From Kordia algicida OT-1 (lineage in GTDB: Bacteria; Bacteroidota; Bacteroidia; Flavobacteriales; Flavobacteriaceae), in the NCBI RefSeq assembly GCF_000154725.1, contig NZ_DS544873.1:3113397-3177396 (forward strand): 64,000 nucleotides of DNA, read 5' to 3'. The notes under the pieces were generated by a model. It was given only the letters and a program-made list of their open reading frames with translations. It searched no databases and was not told where the DNA came from. Each line of letters begins with the position of its first letter. Within the stretch, counting starts at the first letter, position 1. Below are positions 60,286 through 64,000 of this stretch, piece after piece. The position numbers were made by a program, and so were the translations under genes.

Positions 60286-61164
60286 TTATGAATTTTTTAA
60301 ATTAACAACTTCCTGTGCCGTAAGATGTCGCCAGTGACTTCTTGGCAAATCTTTCTTCGTCAATCCTGCGAAAACAACACGATCTAAACGAGCTACTGTA
60401 TACGATAAGTGTTCAAAAATAGCTTTTACCAAACCATTACTACCTGTACTTACTTTAATCCCAACTTCACGTTTTGAAGCTCCTTGAATCCAAGAAATTT
60501 CATCAACTCCATAAATATCACCACGAATATTGACACCATCTTTTATTTTATTAAAATCTGTCTGACTCAAATTACGATCCAACTCTACATGAAATATTTT
60601 ACGAACATTTTGATGTGGATCTGTCAATTTTCTAGCCAATTCTCCATCATTCGTAAACAACAATAACCCTGTAGTTTGGCGTTCTAAACGACCGACAGGA
60701 ACAATTCTAGCTGTGGTTGCCGTTGCTACCAAATCCATTACTGTTTTTCTTCCTTTTTCATCTTTAGTTGTGACCAAAAACCCTTTGGGCTTGTTCAATA
60801 AAATATAAGTCGCTTTTTCAGGATTGATAATACGTCCGTCAAAACGAACTTCATCTGTCAATTGAACTTTGTAACCCATTTCTGTTACCACTTTTCCGTT
60901 TACCGTAACACTTCCAACAGAAATGTGCATATCGGCTTCGCGTCGTGAGCAAATACCTGAGTTTGAAATATATTTATTTAAGCGAATCTCATTCGGATTG
61001 CTTGAAGTTTTTTGCTTTGGCGCTGATTTTTTTCTGTAATTCGGCTTTTTCCCGTCAAAAGATTTTTTCTCTCCTGAAGATTTCTTTTTATCAAAAGGCT
61101 TTTTCCCTCCATGATTCTTGCTTCCTGCTTTGACTTTACTTTTACCGTGTCGCTCTTTTGCCAT
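60286..61164 (-). CDS. RluB/RsuA-family 23S/16S rRNA pseudouridine synthase
   Basis: 292 residues. A Lys/Ser/Gly-rich basic extension (1-57) precedes an S4 domain (IRLNKYISNSGICSRREADMHI, about 60-115) and the catalytic domain: LLNKPKGFLVT and VPVGRLERQTTGLLLFTNDGEL. The family's catalytic Asp in G-R-L-D is replaced by Glu161 here. The enzyme isomerises uridine to pseudouridine in rRNA. A candidate -7 element lies 26 bases upstream. The exact base modified cannot be told from sequence. Confidence 0.88.
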   Translation of the reverse strand: MAKERHGKSKVKAGSKNHGGKKPFDKKKSSGEKKSFDGKKPNYRKKSAPKQKTSSNPNEIRLNKYISNSGICSRREADMHISVGSVTVNGKVVTEMGYKVQLTDEVRFDGRIINPEKATYILLNKPKGFLVTTKDEKGRKTVMDLVATATTARIVPVGRLERQTTGLLLFTNDGELARKLTDPHQNVRKIFHVELDRNLSQTDFNKIKDGVNIRGDIYGVDEISWIQGASKREVGIKVSTGSNGLVKAIFEHLSYTVARLDRVVFAGLTKKDLPRSHWRHLTAQEVVNLKNS

Positions 61165-61189
61165 TATTAATTATGCTATAAATTTTTTG

Positions 61190-61197
61190 CAAAGATA
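61190..61197 (-). promoter_or_regulatory. -7 element of the pseudouridine synthase gene
   Basis: On the minus strand the bases read TATCTTTG, an exact TAnnTTTG match 25 bases upstream of the start codon. The -33 region is not clear. Confidence 0.5.
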
Positions 61198-61284
61198 CTT
61201 TTTAATTACTCATAACCGAATCTAGATTGAATTATTCGTTTTAAGAATATGAAATAGATAATTCATTCAGAATCAAAACTTAAA

Positions 61285-62241
61285 CTAATTGTTGATTTTG
61301 ATTGTACACTGCCGTTCTCGATTTACCGTTAATTGTGTGACATCTGGACGCGAATAATGTCCGACAGCATCAAAGTTTTGTCGTTCTTCTAGTACGCGAT
61401 TAAAATTTAATGTGGCAATAATCAATCCTTCTTTGTGTAATACAGGCGGAATTAACCATTCGCCATCTGGACTTGCAATACACGATCCGCCGTTTGCCAA
61501 TTCATCTGGCACATTATCTAATATTTCTTGTACATGCGGAATGTTTTTAGGAATGTCACTTTTTCGCATCAAACTAGATACCGAAATGACATATGAACGT
61601 GATTCACGCGCTATAAAACGTGTAATATCTTTTGTATTTACTTCACTACCTGGCCAAACTGCAATATGTAAATTTTCGCCCATTCCGTACAAAGCAGCTC
61701 TCGGCAAAGGCATCCAATTTTCCCAACAATTCAATCCGCCAACAGTAAAATCTTTTAGTGGATGTACTTTTAAGCCATTTCCATCGCCACTTGCCCACGT
61801 CAATCGTTCTTCATAAGTTGGCATCAATTTTCTATGCATAGATTTTATACTTCCTTCTTGATTGATATACGCTAAAGAACAGTAAATACTATGTCCGCCA
61901 CGATCGGCAGCGCGTTCCATTAAACCTAAATAAATAGCAATGTTGTGTTCTTTGGCTAAATTGCAAATTTCATCCAAATCACCTTTTTCAACCTGAACAG
62001 CATTTTGTATGTAATGTCGGTGAATTTCTTTTTGAGTAGTTGAATTGAATACAGCACCATTGGTATTGGCAACCCAAAACGGATATCCTGGTAATAATGC
62101 TTCGCCAAAAACGATGAGTTCACAATTTTGTTGACTTGCGTCTAAAATTTGCTGTTTTATTTTTACCAATGTTTTGGATTTATCTAACCAAACAGGAGCA
62201 ATTTGCGCCAATGCGACTTTTAATTTATGTGAAGATGACAT
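61285..62241 (-). CDS. Nitrilase-family carbon-nitrogen hydrolase
   Basis: 318 residues. The catalytic triad is in place: Glu47 (VFGEALLPGYPFW), Lys138 (MHRKLMPTYEERLTWASGDG) and Cys172 (GGLNCWENWMPL). The aliphatic-nitrilase type signature, with Trp after Cys, suggests nitrile or amide hydrolysis, but substrate is unknown. No signal peptide. The gene lies between rRNA modification and prenyltransferase genes, each with its own gap, so no operon partner is evident. Confidence 0.93.
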   Translation of the reverse strand: MSSSHKLKVALAQIAPVWLDKSKTLVKIKQQILDASQQNCELIVFGEALLPGYPFWVANTNGAVFNSTTQKEIHRHYIQNAVQVEKGDLDEICNLAKEHNIAIYLGLMERAADRGGHSIYCSLAYINQEGSIKSMHRKLMPTYEERLTWASGDGNGLKVHPLKDFTVGGLNCWENWMPLPRAALYGMGENLHIAVWPGSEVNTKDITRFIARESRSYVISVSSLMRKSDIPKNIPHVQEILDNVPDELANGGSCIASPDGEWLIPPVLHKEGLIIATLNFNRVLEERQNFDAVGHYSRPDVTQLTVNRERQCTIKINN

Positions 62242-62336
62242 AGCAATTGTATTTGCTACAAATTACCAATTTTCGAGAAGAAAAACACACTTCAATTCTG
62301 CTTTAACAAATTTCAATTCCTAATAATAATTTTTTA

Positions 62337-63251
62337 TCACAAAACGTTCGTGATTTTATTTAAAATCGCTTCAATATTGAGTAATGGAATGCTGAAAACA
62401 CCTGCAACAATGATAAATTTCAAAATATTATGAAGCAATAAATAGTGTGATTTTGAAGTTGCTTTGTAGAGAACTATAACAGAAATAATAAGCAATGTGG
62501 TACTTCCATAAAAATAGAAACGCATGTAACCTGTGTCGTAGTGAGAAATCAGGAAAACTGTGACTGAAATTGCGATGATAGCTGCTAATGTGATGAATCC
62601 TTTGGAAACTTTTTCGCCGTAAATAATTGGAATCGTTTTATAATTTTGTGCCAAATCACCTTTGATATTTTCCAAATCTTTGATGAATTCACGAATAAGA
62701 ATTAGTAAGAATAGAAAGGTTGCATGCACAAAAATAACACTGCTTAAGTTTCTGTAGTAAATGAAAACGGCAAAGAACGGTGTAATTGCCAACATCGCCG
62801 AAGTAAGATTTCCCAATAATGGAATCTTTTTCATTTTGTGCGAATAAAACCAAATTCCAAAGATATAGACAGAGAAAAATATAACAGCATTAAAAGAAAC
62901 AGAACTTGCGATGATGACCGAAATGAAATTCAAGATGAAATACGTAACAATTTTTGTACGCTGACTTACCAAACGATCTAACATTGACTTTTTTGGTCTG
63001 TTGATTAAATCTTTTTCGGCATCATAAAAATTATTGATAATGTAACCTGCGGCAATTGCTACAGCAGAAGCGAAGATTAACGCAAATAAATGCCCATCAA
63101 AAGCAATCTCCATAAAACCTTTTTTGGGTGCCAAAATATACTTGGCAGCCAAATATTGTGCAATTACGATAATGAGAATATTGTAGCCTCTTACAACGGA
63201 AAACAAGCTAAAGAGTTTGTATAAAAATAACTTGCGTTTTCTAGATAACAT
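62337..63251 (-). CDS. UbiA-family prenyltransferase (geranylgeranylglycerol-phosphate synthase-like)
   Basis: 304 residues with about eight transmembrane helices. The first aspartate-rich motif is NNFYDAEKDLINRPKKS (NxxxDxxxD) and the second is REFIKDLENIKGDLAQNYKTIP (DxxxD). UbiA enzymes transfer a prenyl chain to an aromatic or glycerol-phosphate acceptor in the membrane. Flavobacterial members of this type are often called geranylgeranylglycerol-phosphate geranylgeranyltransferases. It is 13 bases downstream of a GHMP kinase gene, which fits isoprenoid supply through mevalonate. Confidence 0.9.
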   Translation of the reverse strand: MLSRKRKLFLYKLFSLFSVVRGYNILIIVIAQYLAAKYILAPKKGFMEIAFDGHLFALIFASAVAIAAGYIINNFYDAEKDLINRPKKSMLDRLVSQRTKIVTYFILNFISVIIASSVSFNAVIFFSVYIFGIWFYSHKMKKIPLLGNLTSAMLAITPFFAVFIYYRNLSSVIFVHATFLFLLILIREFIKDLENIKGDLAQNYKTIPIIYGEKVSKGFITLAAIIAISVTVFLISHYDTGYMRFYFYGSTTLLIISVIVLYKATSKSHYLLLHNILKFIIVAGVFSIPLLNIEAILNKITNVL

Positions 63252-63264
63252 TTGTGTCTAAACT

Positions 63265-64000
63265 TTAGAAGTTATAGACTACTTCCAATTTGTAATCTTT
63301 TAGCGTTTCTTTTGTCTTTTCAATGTTTTGTGTGAATCCTAAAATGTAACCTCCACCGCCAGAACCACAAAGTTTTAAGTAGTAATCGTTGGTTTCAATT
63401 CCTTGTTTCCAAAGTGAATGAAATTGTTGCGGAATCATTGGTTTAAAGTTATTGAAAACGACTTTAGATAATGATTTTAAATTTCCAAATAATGATTTTA
63501 CATCACCTTTTAAGAAATCTTCCACACAAGAATCAGTGTGTTTGATAAATTGATCTTTCAGCATTTTACGGAAACCTTCTTGCTTCATGTTTTCCATAAA
63601 AATATTCACCATCGGTGCAGTTTCGCCAATAATTCCACTATCTAATAAAAATACCGCACCAGTTCCTGCTTCGTTTTGCGAAGGAATTCCGGTAGGTTCT
63701 ATGTTGTCTTTTGAATTGATTAAGATTGGCAGACTTAAATAACTGTTTAGTGGATCTAAACCAGAACTTTTCCCATGGAAAAATGATTCCATTGCACCAA
63801 AAATCTCTTTAAGTTTAAGTAATTTTTCTCTCGTGAGATTTTCTAAAACCGTGATTTTATCATGTGCATATTTGTCATAAATAGAAGCGACTAACGCACC
63901 AGAACTTCCCACTCCATATCCTTGCGGAATTGAAGAATCAAAGTACATTCCTTTTGCCAAATCATTTTTTAAGATTTCTATATCAAATGTCACTAAGTCA
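63265..64000 (-). CDS. GHMP kinase, probably mevalonate kinase (5' end outside window)
   Basis: The frame is open to the window edge and the visible part has about 245 residues. A GTG at 63993 lies inside the gene and is not the start. The GHMP ATP-binding motif SSIPQGYGVGSSGALVA is near the beginning of the visible part; the C-terminal GHMP segment reads KLCGSGGGGYILGF. This matches mevalonate kinase, which phosphorylates mevalonate on the route to isopentenyl diphosphate. The next gene, 13 bases downstream, is a UbiA prenyltransferase that consumes prenyl diphosphates. Confidence 0.88.
   Translation of the reverse strand, partial: DLVTFDIEILKNDLAKGMYFDSSIPQGYGVGSSGALVASIYDKYAHDKITVLENLTREKLLKLKEIFGAMESFFHGKSSGLDPLNSYLSLPILINSKDNIEPTGIPSQNEAGTGAVFLLDSGIIGETAPMVNIFMENMKQEGFRKMLKDQFIKHTDSCVEDFLKGDVKSLFGNLKSLSKVVFNNFKPMIPQQFHSLWKQGIETNDYYLKLCGSGGGGYILGFTQNIEKTKETLKDYKLEVVYNF

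Noticed and set aside
1-64000. tRNA, rRNA, tmRNA, 6S RNA or riboswitch genes
   Set aside because: I looked for T-loop-like and conserved core sequences in the gaps and recognised none; a covariance-model search would be decisive.

Overview
The window reads as chromosomal DNA of a marine-type Flavobacteriaceae bacterium (Bacteroidota). The evidence is very low G+C, type IX secretion (T9SS) C-terminal tails, SusD-free LMSC/SSC-type lipoproteins, a GldM-like domain, a fused single-subunit SdhC, a LytTR/HisKA_2 two-component pair, and flavobacterial promoters of the form TTG-(17-20)-TAnnTTTG. A Kordia-like genome would fit (inference; no marker gene such as rRNA is present). No tRNA, rRNA, CRISPR array, complete insertion sequence or prophage was seen.

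Layout. 1-1852: alpha/beta hydrolase, ECF sigma factor and membrane protein operon. 1959-4246: a free-standing GldM-C-like lipoprotein and two tandem paralogues of unknown function. 4437-11653: membrane-anchored MutS-like ATPase, TPR-kinase/LytTR pair, T9SS-exported FG-GAP protein and M28 peptidase. 11729-15258: sdhCAB with a good promoter and terminator. 15466-18349: unknown lipoprotein, then rimK overlapping an aspartoacylase-like gene. 18692-20672: a NACHT NTPase split by a one-base frameshift, flanked by dispersed repeats. 20805-33167: DUF4440-like lipoprotein, hydrolase, two large BNR/sortilin-type beta-propeller proteins, a Crp-like regulator, Xaa-Pro peptidase, a degenerate GyrB-like ATPase domain, cupredoxin-like and AhpD-like proteins and a 32-residue CxxC peptide. 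33629-40161: AraC regulator, BrnQ transporter, hydrolase and a second ECF operon (TraB/GumN, sigma, membrane protein). 40353-40918: an orphan GG-leader RiPP (class I lanthipeptide-like) precursor with its own upstream palindrome and a split terminator-like inverted repeat. 40941-46947: RidA-like lipoprotein, an envelope operon (outer-membrane protein, GH113-like glycosidase, lipoprotein, POTRA-barrel) and a DUF547 protein. 47212-54909: FAD oxidoreductase plus polyferredoxin membrane protein, a YwqK-like repeat protein and a three-gene glycosyltransferase operon. 55001-64000: secreted protein, yidD with DUF4177, a lipoprotein/TPR-kinase/response-regulator operon, rRNA pseudouridine synthase, nitrilase-family hydrolase, UbiA prenyltransferase and the 3' part of a GHMP (mevalonate) kinase.

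How the genes work together. Most are housekeeping or envelope functions in short operons: respiration (sdhCAB), isoprenoid/prenyl lipid metabolism (GHMP kinase + UbiA), envelope glycan or glycolipid assembly (three glycosyltransferases) and signal transduction. Accessory features sit in the gaps: many short palindromic or inverted repeats shared between intergenic regions, and several tandem repeats that all have a seven-base period. The most interesting candidates for new biology are the orphan RiPP precursor and its flanking structures, the broken NACHT gene, the degenerate GyrB-like protein, the free-standing GldM-C lipoprotein, and the two similarly organised ECF modules.
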